64,000 bases of DNA from Mesocentrotus franciscanus (Eukaryota; Echinodermata; Echinoidea; Camarodonta; Strongylocentrotidae), in NCBI GenBank assembly GCA_037976565.1, contig CP137672.1, forward strand, positions 31,969,843 to 32,033,842, read 5' to 3'. This document shows, piece by piece, positions 1 to 13,300 of this stretch. Positions within the stretch are counted from its first letter, which is position 1. The number at the start of each line of letters is the position of its first letter. Both the position numbers and the translations under genes were made by a program. The notes under the pieces are model-generated. The model ran no database searches and had not been told where the DNA came from. It saw nothing but the letters and a program-made list of their open reading frames with translations.

Positions 1-1343
1 GGTCATATGTGAGCGAGCCGTAAGACTCCATCGCATAATTGATGAGGTTTAGAGATGGGAAATGAGAAGGGACAGGTGAGATGGGAGGTAGCATTAAGTC
101 TCATCTCAATAATGATGAATCCTAAGAATTATGGGATTGGAATCACTTAGAAATGTGAGAATGCATTGCAGCTGAAGCTCATTGCTGCTGGGTATAAAGG
201 CTATCCTGGGTTAGAGTGTGTTGTTTGTTCACACAGAAAAAAATCATTGTTTATACCAACCAAGAATCTGAATTATTGAGAAAGCTTGCAAATAATTTCC
301 AGATTGTTCCAATTTCTACAGTATGTCTGCCGCTACTTTAACTTAACTTGGCTATTTTTCATGTTACTATGATACTAATCTGGCAGATGTCATTTGGTAA
401 TTAAAATGCTGTTATAGAACCTCGTTCATATTTGAAGTGGTGAACCGTGGCATTAAAAAAACAAACTTTAAAATGATGATGTAAGCGTAATATGCTTCAC
501 ATTTCTGTACCTGACACAGAGCTCAGTAAATACTAGTATGATGACCTATGACCTATGACCTTTGTTGCACACAGTTGTCATTCATTCATACATTTTATTT
601 TTAATCTACAGCGGTGTACCACTTCATATCTGAACAAGCCTTTTCTGTTGGTAATGAGGGTATATCCAAGGAGGACTAGCTGTTTCCATACACTGTCCTA
701 GCTCATCCTCTTCCAGTATTGGCATTTCCCAAATAATTTATAATGCCACAATTGCAGATCCAATTCATATTGACTGATAAACATTGATGAAGATGGACAA
801 TTCTGTGCAATGTGTCCAATGAGATACATACATATCATTTATTTCATCTGAAAATGGAAAGAGTCTCCAGAAACACCCAATACTCAGTAGCCATATCAAA
901 GGATTTTCATCTTTAGATGAAATAAATGAATAACAGACTTACGGTATGTCATATGTGATGCATCTCATGTAATTGCCCAGATGCAATGATATCTTATCTG
1001 TCACTTCTCTAATAATATTGATGGGAAGCATATCGGAAGGGGACTGGACCACATGGAATCATTTCCAGACGGGTCATCATCATCCTCCTCCACAATCTGT
1101 GCCTAGCTCCCACATAATTTATTGTTAGAATGATTTAAGCACCTCTAGATGAAGGGGAGCATATCGAAGGGGGTTAGACAAAAGAAAAGTGTTTACCAAA
1201 AAGTGATTCTCCTCCTCCCCTCATCTTTCACTAATCATGTCTACCAAACACTTGATGATAATCAGTACAGACCAAATTAATTATTATTGATCAAAACAAA
1301 TTTTAAAACAAAATCAATGATATCTTCTCTTTCATTCCTCTAG
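1..1343. other. RAD54B 5' intron sequence, no supported exon
   Basis: This stretch precedes the first recognisable RAD54B exon. I see no exon matching the missing N-terminal part of the protein. It contains degenerate copies of the next exon (separate entry). An AG...GT-bounded open stretch at 237-320 shows no similarity I recognise. Otherwise it is AT-rich intron-like sequence. Confidence 0.6.
983..1230 (+). pseudogene. two degenerate tandem copies of the first visible RAD54B exon
   Basis: The segment from about 983 to 1095 repeats 1314-1425, covering both the intron end (CAATGATATCTT) and the exon start (GATGGGAAGCATATCGGAAG, GGACTGGACCACA). A second, more decayed copy lies at about 1140-1225 (GGGAGCATATCGAAGG). 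In the first copy the acceptor is lost (CTAATAATATTG instead of CCTCTAGGTG), and the reading frame diverges after the tryptophan codon. This is a tandem duplication of an exon and its flank, followed by decay. Only the copy at 1344 keeps a usable acceptor and donor. Confidence 0.75.
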
Positions 1344-4300
1344 GTGATGGGAAGCATATCGGAAGAGGACTGGACCACAGGCAAGTGTTTCCAGACAGGG
1401 TCATCCTCTACCGCTACCACCGGTGTCTCCGCATCCATTGCGGTTACTCCTTCCAGAGCCCCAAGACCTCCCAAACCATTTGCTAACCCACAGAAGACAG
1501 GGGACGATGGTTCCTCCACTCTACAAACAAAAGTAAGTGTATGGATAATATAAAATATACACTATATGGCAGTAGAATCTGCTGTGGTGATCACCTGCCT
1601 ATAAATTAAGACTGCTTTTCGTGTCTTACTTGGGCAGTTTTTGTTTATATACAGGTGTGACTGTAATTGACTTTTTAAAAGTAGGTATTGAAAAATAAAT
1701 AAGATTTTCATAATAATAATGGTATGAAATTTCTTTTAAATTCCTTTGAAAAAAAATTCTCAAGTTGAATATGATGATATCCATGAAATAAGGGTTGTTC
1801 AAATTGCTATTTTACCATAGCTGAACTTCAAATAGAGCAACTCATAGTATTTTCCCAAAGAACATATAGGCATTCAGTTCAATTGCATATTTTTTTCACT
1901 TATCGAAATTGATTGTTGAAAGCAAGAAGCTTTTTTGACTGCATATAGAAGTGAAGAGTGATTTAGACTTGGAGGAACATATACTTGTAAATTCACCTAT
2001 TGAGGGCAAGAAGAGCATTAAATCTGTGTTTAAAGATATGAGTTAATGCTCTTCTGGCTCTCAACTGATGATATTTAACATATACTTAACCTCCTTTTAT
2101 CAGGTGGTTCAACCAAGAGTAGCCAGGCCCCTCTATGACCCCACCCATCCAGACGCACTGGTGATGCCCCGCCCACCTTCATCCCACCAATGGCAGAACA
2201 ACCAACGAAACGAATCCATTGTCGACGTGGTGGTCGATCCTCACCTGGTTTCGAAGCTCAGGCCTCATCAACGGCAAGGGGTTATCTTCCTGTACGAGTG
2301 CATTATGGGATTGAGGCAGTTTCAAGGAAATGGAGCCATTCTAGCGTAGGTTAATTTACATGTGTACTTATGTATCCTTAACATTATCCTTATCCAAGAT
2401 TTTGACTTAAGTTGCTTCTTCATCGTCAAATTGGTTATAAAATATATTAGTATAGACAAAAGTTTACATTTTGTTTAAATTCACTGATTTTAACCTTATT
2501 TCCTCCTCCCCCCCCCCCCTTCCTGGCTTTCACTTCTTTTAAATCTCGCATGTATATTCTTACCATTGATTTGTAAGATAACGATCGGTCTTATCTTATA
2601 ATCCCTCTTTCTTTCCCCCTTGGTGTTTTCCCCCTTGGTGTTTTCTATCACTTTTTGGTGTTACTTTTATGTTGTCTCTTCCCATTTATCTTCTTCCTAG
2701 TACAAAATATGTTACATTCTGCCGACATCCATTCTGTACATTTTAGCTCAGATACAATTCATTTTGTATGTAGTACTCCCTTTCTGTGCTTATTAAAAAC
2801 ACTTTCCAGTGAGAGAAAAATTATTTTAAAAAAACTGTGTGTATTTTGGTAGATGTTTCAAAAAGTTTTAATTCATCCCCCCCCCCTTTTTTTTGTTCTA
2901 GAGATGAGATGGGTCTTGGAAAGACACTGCAATGCATCACTCTTGTATGGTGAGTTATTAGCATACATATAGCTTCATGTATCACATTAATCTTTTCTTT
3001 CTGATTGCAGAAGTATTTATAGAAATTCGAAGCAAATTTAAAGATTTTAAAATTTTTACTTTTCTAGAAACTTGCTTTCATTGAGAATTGATACAGTTTG
3101 TATTGAAAGGATATTAGTAAGTGAGATTAAGATTGCATGTATGCCTTATAAATAAATAAAATAAAATAAAACTCAATGAAGTGAGTTTGTAAGATTAGTG
3201 ATGCTGTATTTCTAACAAAGAGCAATAGAAATCCTGATTTAAATGATTAACATGTTGCAGACAAAACCTGAGGTAACTTGTGATAAGGTACCGGTATATG
3301 AAAAATGCATTTTATACCACAATCAAATCATATTCAATGGGCTAACCATGTCAAATAAACCGTAAAATTGTTTTCCATTATGAATAATTACTAAGTCTAT
3401 GTTCCAGTAGCGCACTTTCATTAACATAGAACAGTGCTTTATTAAATTGAATATGCATTTTTTTTTTACAGGACTTTGTTCAAGCAAGGTCCTTATGGAG
3501 GGAAACCAATCATCAAGAGAGTTTTGATTGTAACACCAGGCAGTCTTGTAAAGGTACATTTTAATTTTAGTTATATTCAATTCAGCTAGATTTATTTCTA
3601 TTCAATTCATTTTACTTCAACTCCATTAAAGTATATAAACAAGGGCTCATGGCATAAAACCATACAAGGACATACTGTATACATGTAGGCAAACTAAATC
3701 TGAGGTTGGAGAGGAAAAAAACTGAAAAGGTTTTTTGGGGCACCAACCTGTTGTTCGTATAACATAGTTAAAAAAAAAATCAAAACAAACAATCTAATTT
3801 CATAAAATGATATAATCTAAATTTTGACATGGAAACCAACCACCAGTTTCAAGTGGAAACAATGTCACAGACATGTTTTGCTATTGAAATGAAGCAAAAT
3901 GTTTCATTTCTTCTAATGCTTTTCCTGTTTATATAGAACATCCTTTCTTTCATTTTTTCTTTCCTTTTAGAACTGGTGCCGAGAGTTCCGTAAGTGGCTT
4001 GGTACAGAGAGAATCTCAGTTTTCCCCGTCAGTAGCGAAAAGAAAGTGGAGGTAATTGTTTTTCTTCTTTCTATTTATGGAATGGTATTCCCTTATCCAA
4101 GAAAAGGTTTGTCCTAAAAGTTAGATGAAATCAACTTGTCTTGTTTTTTTGTGGTTTTGGGTTTTTTTTTTGTGGTTATTTAAAAAATGCCTGCATTGTA
4201 ATGTGATTGTATAAGGTCAACTTATGAGTGTGTGAAGGAGCTGGTGGTTATTTTGTGTATGTCCCCCTCCCCCACCAGTTCCAAGTACAGGTGAATAAAC

Positions 4301-7300
4301 ATGGGGGAAAAGAGGGACACAATTTTTAAAAATCAACTTTTCTACTTCAGTTTGGCAACAAGTACATTTTTTCCCAACAAAATCCCCCTTAACTAGAATA
4401 AAACTGTAATAATTTATTTTATATTGATTATAATTAATAAGTCATATACTGTATTCCATCTCTATTTATATTTCAAAGAAGCCATTTAAATGAATTGCAT
4501 TGTTTTGAAGTCATCTTGACAGTATTTGCATTGTTTGGAAAAAGCAGCAGCATTTTTTTTATTAGACAGGCAGGTGTTATGATTTGCAAATTCAGATTCC
4601 TGTCATAATAATATACCACTTCAGATGCTGAAAATCTTCTGTTGGAGAATGTGGAACTTGTGGTTTCTTAACGACTCTTATTACTTTATTACTCGTTTTA
4701 GCATGCATGCTCGTATTAATGAAGGCAGGGATTTGTAACAACCCCCTGGTATAAATTCTTAGAGGCTGACTCAGATTTATGATCTTGTACTTGTAAACTT
4801 TTATAGCCTCATTTTTATGGATGGTGATTAAATTGAGAAGTAGTCTGACGATGCTATTAGGCTGTTTTTTAAAGATTTCATGGTTTAACTAGAGTCAAAG
4901 GACTTGACAGTTGACTTTTCAAATACCTCCTTTAATTAGCACTGTTTTATTGGATATTGAGGGAGGGCAAGAGTAGTTTTGTGTTTGTAGTTTTGCTGTA
5001 GGAATATTTGATAGGGGGATTAATGATGTTACAGGACTGTTAAAGTAAAATATTACTGCTAGCTCAAGATGCCATCAGATTTTCAACATGATGATAATAT
5101 CATTAGAATTTTTTTGTGAAATATAGATGAATTTGACGTGCTATACATGTATATACATATGTACATGTAGACGCAGTTGTATAAAAAATACTAGCTGCTC
5201 TTGACTTTTTTTCTAAGAACAATTTACAAGTAATCAATGAAGTAAATCCATTATTGATGTCATACTATGATCATTAGAGTTTTAGGTTACACTGTAAAAT
5301 GAGGAATTTTCACATGCATGAAACTTCAGCAAAGATAGATGTCATGAAGGTGGCTGGTATCATATTATGTATTGACCTTTGACCTGATGATGCACAGGAG
5401 TTCAAGAAGAGCCCCTTGTTCCCAGTGATGGTGATCAGCTATGAGATGATGGTGCGCTATGCTGATGACATCAGAGGAATAACCTTTGACCTGGTTGTGT
5501 GTGACGAGGGGCATAGACTGAAGAACAGTACCATCAAGACTGCATCTGTAAGAATTAACCCTTGAGCCTCGTACAGACATTAATTGTGAAACCCTCTTTT
5601 AAGTTACCGGTATATGAGATAAGAGAAGTTGTGGATGATTACTTTTTTTTCTTCATTAAAATTAATTACAAACATTTCGATATTTCATTTTCACATTTCA
5701 TTGTGTATGTCAGTATTGTCATAGTTATGTTAATGAAGTTCATCTTTTGTCAAGGAAAAGAACAGAAAATATATCATATGAGTTGGGGAATACAAGCAGA
5801 GATATGAGAAGAATTTCTTTCAGTACTTCAAATAAACCTTGGTTTGGCAAGGCAACACACCTTTAAGATTATAAACGTCTTTTTTACAGGTGTTTTGATA
5901 AGTTTGCCTGTTGACATTTGTACAGGTTTGTATCTTTTGAACTGAAATATATATGTAAAGCATAGGTACATATTGATTTTATTATACATTGTGTACATTT
6001 GTTGGTTGTTATTTGCCTCAAACTTGTTACTCTTGTCTCTTTACATACCTAGCTCCTATCTAGCCTGGCTGTCAGGAGAAGAATCTTGTTAACAGGTACC
6101 CCTATACAGGTGAGCATGACCTTTCTCATCAATTTAGGATGTATATTAAGGCTACACGTCAAACATGTAGTTGATATGTATGTATGTTGTCTATGATGGA
6201 ACATCATTTCTTTAATTATTTGCATTTTGTTACAAGCCTGTCCTCTTATTTTGTTTTTGACATGCATACCGGTATTCTAATTTCAAAAGAAATAAAATTA
6301 GAATACAAGAAATTTAATTCGTCATTGAGGACGAATTAGGTGGTCTGTTGTGTAATCTGAATATTTCATCTTGTCGAGAATCGTCTCAGCTATAACATCA
6401 AAATTTGGGAAAACATAGAGCAACTATAAGCGAGATACTGCTCAATGAACAATGTCATGTAGATTCATGTAGATTCACGATATTCACCTTCCATAGGCAA
6501 AACACGCAAATTAGAACATTCTGACATGTCGCCTTCAAATGAAATGTTTACTATGATAACGTCTTTAAAATGAAAAATGATGCAACTTAATCTTGTAGAC
6601 AATAATCTTAGCTACAACATATCAAAATTTGGAAGAAAATCAATCAATATTCACAGAGATACAATCAATTGTCCATAAATATGCTGACGTCATAATATAC
6701 CAATTTGTATTTTGAGTTCCAAGGCCATTATGATGACGTCACAATATATTTAACAGCCGAATGAGACATGAAATCATATCTCCGACTCATACTCTATCGA
6801 AATATATAAAAAAATTGTGAGGTCAATGGACTTCCTAAAGAGCTATAATGGATTTTGTATAGGCTTGTTTTGGCCGATATATGGTATGTATTACAAGAGC
6901 TCGCACGCGTACGGAATTATCTTGAACGGACGCTCATTTCATTATTCATGGTCATAAAGAGACAAACATGGAATCAAATTGTCCGGGAAAAAATGGGGAA
7001 TATCATGAAAGATAAAAAATGGCGATTCTAGGTTGCGTACGGCCATGACGAACGAAAACGCGCATTAGCGTGTGCGCGTTTTTTGAAATGCTTAAAATGG
7101 CCTGAAACGTACTCTAATTTGAATAAAAAGTGATTTTGAGCTTTTTTAAAATTTCTTGCGCTGGCCAGCGGACGTCTGTATCTGTAGCGTTTATTGATCT
7201 GAAATTGACCGGAAGGATATTGACCTTGATCATGATAAATATGAATAAGAAATGACTTTCTGTTATGAAGATATAATCATAAGTCGATTTTCACAAAATG

Positions 7301-10300
7301 ACGTCATGATAACCTGATAAACATGAAAATGTTGCAGAAACATCTTAGGACAATGACCTATGACTGGGCCAAAATTGAAAGAAATTGACTGCATCGATGT
7401 AAGAGTTATCGTCTGCACAAAAAAGTGGAGAAATAAATAAAAATAAATAATAATAATAATAAAGAAGAAAGAAAATTCTGACGAAATTAATAGGTGGTCT
7501 GTTGATAACAGACCACCTAATGATAATGTGGAGGATTGTTAAGTGCTTACTGGCTTATGGATATCTTAACTGATTTGTTTGTTGTTGTAGACAGATTGGT
7601 GTGCAGACAATATTTTCTTGTCTATTTGATTTTCCTTATTTTCAGAATGATTTACAAGAGTTCTATTCCATTGTGGAATTCTGCAATCCTGGAGTTTTAG
7701 GTAAGTTTTAAGCAATACCTCTGATGAAATATTAATATTGTCGAAAGTAATAATGATGATAAAAATGACAATACTGATAATTCTGTTGATGATGATGGTG
7801 AAAGTGATTGGTATAATAACAGTGTAATGTTTGCATGGAAAAATAGTGGAATGAACACAAACATTCATTTTTAAAACAATCCTCACTAACTGATTGATCA
7901 CACAAAGAGTTACTGGGTATTTCAAACTGTGTTTGAACCTTACCTTCATAATTTATTCCCTTGATATTATTATTTCATATCAGTTCTATAATTTGCAAGT
8001 AGTCTCATGATAAATTCATAATGATACAGAGTAGGTGAGCATTGCATGCGCCTGGTGTGAAGATGACACGTACAAATGTGAAGTGTGTACCACATTCCTC
8101 TCATGAATAAATCATCTTCAGGTACTCTTCAGGTACATCTTCAGTTAAATTGAATTGAAGTCTCCACATGAAATAGAAGTGTTTGGAACGTCTTCATCAA
8201 TAGGGTCACAAAGAGTCAGTCATGACTCGTAGGACGATGATGATGACTCCACATGTATCTCTGATTGCATCGTAAAGGAGTAATGTTTGATCGTGATCTG
8301 TTTCAAAATTGCTATCCTCATGAATAAGATGCTACCAATCGCCTAAAGAATATTTTGCTCAGTGTGTTTGGGGTTCCATGCAACTACTCTAGTCAATGTA
8401 TCAGCTTTGATTATTGCATGTGAAGAAAAAAAACATTGCAAGTTTTAGGTTAAAGTGATTTGTGAGTAACTTAGATTAGTCTACTCACCCGTTTGTGAAT
8501 GCACACACACACACGCAAAAAGAAGTTAAGTCTATATACACTTCTATTCAGGCCTCAATATGAAATCATCTGTTTAGAGCCGGAAGGGCATTAATTCTGT
8601 CTTCTAGAATAGGAGTTAGCGCTCTTGTGGCTCTCAACAGACAGAGTATTCTTTAATTTTAACTGTTTCAATGTCTCATATAGGTTTTTACTTTGGGGGT
8701 GTTTTTATTTTTTCACAATATTTATTATTTCAAGCCACAGATGATATATTCCCTTTAAGATACTTGTAACATGTTTGTTTTAATTGACACCTCCGACTGT
8801 ATCCCAAAGGTACCAGTGGATCATTTCATCGTGTCTATGAAGAGCCTATCTTGAGATCCAATCAACCCAGTGCTACCAAGGAGGAAAAGACACTAGGAGC
8901 TGCTAGAGCAACTGAGGTATACAATATAGCACACTTGATCTTCTAACCACTTTTGTAGATCAAATGCAAGCCTAACTTATCTAAAGAAATTCTTTACAGA
9001 TTGCATATTTATGTAAAAGTGTCTGGACAGTGGTACTTGCACACCTGGACAATTTTTTTGATATTCTACATTTGAAAAAATTCTCTTTATTTCCAGCTTT
9101 CAAGGTTGACGAGTCTTTTTGTACTCAGACGTACACAGGAGATCAACAACGAATACCTCCCACCCAAAGGTAATTGAAATAGATTATTAAAGATATCCAG
9201 AGTATTTATTATGATAAATTTGGTACTGTTTTCAAGACAAGAGCCCTGGCCACCATGGTTACTTTTGTAGGGAGCTTGAGTTATAAACATATGTACGTAA
9301 CACCCATCATAACACCTACCTAACACCTATTGATTCACCTTGCTGTTAAGTTAATGAAAATCTCCGTAGTGGTCACATATATTGTCTCCCTCAAGAAAGA
9401 ATAATTTGTTGTATGTAGAACCTGTCTGCAAAGGGCATCGTCATAAGTACAAGATCACCGACATCCTATTGAAAGGCATGTTAAATTAAAACCCACGTTT
9501 CATGAGATGTCTTTGAACTTGTACTTATGACGGTTTCGTCAAACACTGCCCAGTCTTATATCCTTGGGATGCCTATTTGTTCTGATATTTTTTAGTCATT
9601 CCAAACCCTTAATTTGCAATTAACAATTCCGATATCTTTTTCTCCTTCCTCTTCTACAGTTGAGACGGTGGTGTTCTGCCAGCCGTCTCCCCTACAGCTC
9701 CGCCTCTACCAGCACCTTTTGCGCTCGCCCCTCATCCGCTCCTGCCTATCCAGGGGGTACGCATCCTCCGCTTCGGCTGGCTCCCCCCATCTGGTCTGTA
9801 TAGGGGCACTCAAGAAGCTCTGCAATGATCCCAGCCTGCTCTACCAGGCTAGCAAGAAGGCGGACGATGAGGGGAAAAATAGAGGAGGAGAGAGCTGGTT
9901 GCTAGATGATGACGAGGAGGAGGTGAGGATCGATAGTGACTATACAGTTTACAAATTCTAGATTTTTTTTATCTTTAAATTTGCACAATAATGTCTTATC
10001 CCTCCTGTATCATGAAGTGTTATGAAAGCATTGTGCATTCATATTTTTAAAGCCTATCTGCACTAGTTTGGCCAGGAAAGATTAGACCTCCCTGCGTGGT
10101 CACCGTCAGGTGGTTATCTCATCAAATCAGCTCTCAATTAACATAAGAAAAAGGTGACCATGGGGGACCAACAGGTATCACTTAGGCATTGTTGGCTATA
10201 AAGAGGGCGCAAGTAGCTACAAGTAGTGCAGTCCCGCTTTAACATTTGCAGGTCTCAGTGAAAGAGTTTTTGATAGTGTCATTTTGTAAGAAATTCCAGG

Positions 10301-13300
10301 AATTTGTTTTTGAAGATAAGTCAGCAAGAAGATTTGCCAGGTACATGACTCTGCCTTTCCAAGCACATTTGCATATATTAAATTTAAAATTGTAAATAAG
10401 GTATTTGATTGACTTGTACTTTTTGTTTTACCTTCTCTCAAGTCTGCTCTTTCACTAATATGTGAATGATTTATACCTACTACTTTCACATCCATCTTCT
10501 ATTACTTATTGAAATTCATCACTTTTCTTTTTCTTTTTTTCCCTTCTTTTCATTATTTTTCTTCTCATTCTTCTTGTATTATATCTCCTTCTTCTTTTTG
10601 CCCCTTTTGAACTTTTATATCTAGGAATCTTTGTACAAGGGTCTGCTACCCATCTACCCTCCTGAATACTCTGAAGGCAGACCACTTCTAGCCCACTGTG
10701 GTAAGCTTTGTGTACTGTCTGAGATGCTTAGAGCCATGCATGCTGATCAGACTAGGAGGGAGAGACTTGTCCTGGTGTCCAACTACACCCAGGTATCGTT
10801 AATACTTACATGGCAATCTACCTTTGATCCTTCTGATGACTGCATTCTTTTACTCCTCTAGGCTTAATACAGGGGCCACCTGCTTTCCATAGGTATAGGG
10901 TTGATTGTTAAAATGTACATTTACACAAGTAACAGTAAAGTAGACAATTTTGGTGAGGACTTCCAATAGGCAATGGCTTGACAAATCATAATTGCATGTT
11001 CTTAGCTATGGATGTCCTACAATAGTCTGTTGATAGACTTGTGACTCCTCTCCTCATTTGCCACCATGAATTGGAAAGTATCATTTGTTTGTTTATTAGA
11101 TGCACACTTGCATTTCTTCTATTTGTAATTGAAACGATTTACAGATGCACACATACACACATTCTGAGGTTACATCACCTTGGTGTCTTTAATGCTTTCT
11201 TATTTTCTTTACTCTCTTACATCTGACCAGTTTTGAAGTTTTTATGTTTTTCAATCCCCCTCTTATTCTTCAGACACTGGATATACTACAAGCATTGTGT
11301 AGTATCGAGGGTTACCAGTTCTGCAGGCTGGATGGTTCCACACCGACTGCCAAACGACAATCCATCGTGGAGCACTTCAACAGCAGCTATGCTAAAGAAA
11401 GTAAGCTTACAAAATGTTCATTGTTATTATTGGGAAATGATAATTTTACATTTTGTGAACTTCCTCTAAAACTTTGTAATTTGAGCCACAAATGTCTTCA
11501 TGACAACATATGGAAAGAAAAGTTAAATCATGAATACCGGTGTCTCCTTTGTTCCATATAATTGATTGATATCCTAAAGCAGTTTGTATGAAAAGATGAA
11601 GAATTCAGTAAGACCAGTTCTAATTTCTGTTCCTGATATTCTTCTGATCTTTAACCTTCCATAAGTGGTACATTATTCTTGAAATCATGTTTACGATATG
11701 TAAAGGTGCATGTGGCAATTAATATTGATTAGAGATGCAATGGGTGTGGGTTTGATACCTGGTACAGCACTGATGTCATTGAATGAGGCATCTACATTGC
11801 TTCTCTCCACCCAGGAGATATGGGTACTCATGCAGTAGGATACACATGTGATTGTGGTTTGGTCAGCACTGTGAGCATCTGTTAAATGGTGCTTGGCTGG
11901 TATGCTCCCTAGGGATCAGGGATTGCGCACACAGGCTGTGCAGGCAAGCCTGGATCCTATGACCAGGGTAGTATCCCTGAAAGCACTAAGAGCTTCATGG
12001 GTACATCAAAAGAACCAGAATATTGTTATTAATATTAATGATTCTGCTATTATGATTCATTCTCTCTCTTGCTGTATTGTTCCCCTCGTCGCAGCTATCT
12101 TCTTGCTAAGCTCTAAAGCTGGTGGTGTTGGTTTGAACCTGATCGGTGCCTCTAGACTTCTCCTCTATGATATTGACTGGAACCCTGCAAATGACCTTCA
12201 GGTATATGATAGTTATGCTACCTGTACATTCTCTAAGGCACTGGCAGAATTTTGGAGAAGGGGCACGTCTGGCCCATGCCCACCCCCACCCATTTTTAAA
12301 CCCTAGTGGCATACTGTACCTTTTACTGTGCCCTTCTCTTCACAAAATACTGGATCTGCCCCTGCTTTAAAGTACAGTACATAGAAAGCAATTCATTATG
12401 GAGAACATTTTTAATAACTTTACAATTCAATGATAAAGCTTTGAATTTCCTGTTTAGTTTTTCAAGGATGTAGAAGTAGAAATATTCATGGTACATTAAT
12501 TTTCGCGGATTTCGCGCTAAGATCGGCAAACTCGAATTTTAGAACTCACGAAAAATATAAGCATGACTTGTTCTGCGTGTTTTGGACGGGCTGAATTGCA
12601 TGTTTTGGGGTCGCTCACCATGAAAAATTAATCACGCAAAAATATCAGCGTCTATAGTATGCTATTAGATATATGCTTGAATTAAACATAAGTTTTTTAA
12701 AACATTTTTAATGATTTTACATTTGATGATATTTCCTATTTATATTTTGATACGTAGTAGTTTCATGAAAAAACAATTTTGACCTTTACCCTTTTCTTGA
12801 TTACAGGCCATGGCTAGAGTTTGGCGAGATGGGCAAAAGAAGACAGTTCACATATATCGACTGATGACTGCTGTAAGTTGCTTGGAATGGGCATTTATTT
12901 CTAGATACAATCCCTGGAAATGTAAGAGTTTTAACACATGGGAGAATAGAAAGATTAGAGGGTGGTAATCACAGCATCAAGGTATCAGAGCATATTAGGA
13001 TGTTGGAAGATAGGGGTGTCAGGAATCTCACGTGTCAGAACACAAGGGTGTCGGAACATAGGTATATTGGAACATAGAAGTGTCAGAACATAAGGATGTT
13101 GGAACACAAAGAGTGTAGGGACACCACGATGTCAGAACACAGGGTGTCAGAACGTTGGGGTCTCAGGACATAGGCATGTCGGAACATAAGGGTGTCAGAA
13201 CACTGGAGTGGGACACTTGGGTGTTGATTCATCAGGGTGTCAGAATGTAGGGTTTTATAACAAAGGCTGTAACCCTAAATCTGTCTTTTTCCTTGAAGGG

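Noticed and set aside
237..320. Open 84-base stretch between CACACAG and GTATGT, a possible RAD54B N-terminal exon
   Set aside because: Splice-like borders, but the translation (KIIVYTNQESELLRKLANNF) does not resemble the RAD54B N-terminal region as I know it; AT-rich chance exon is more likely.
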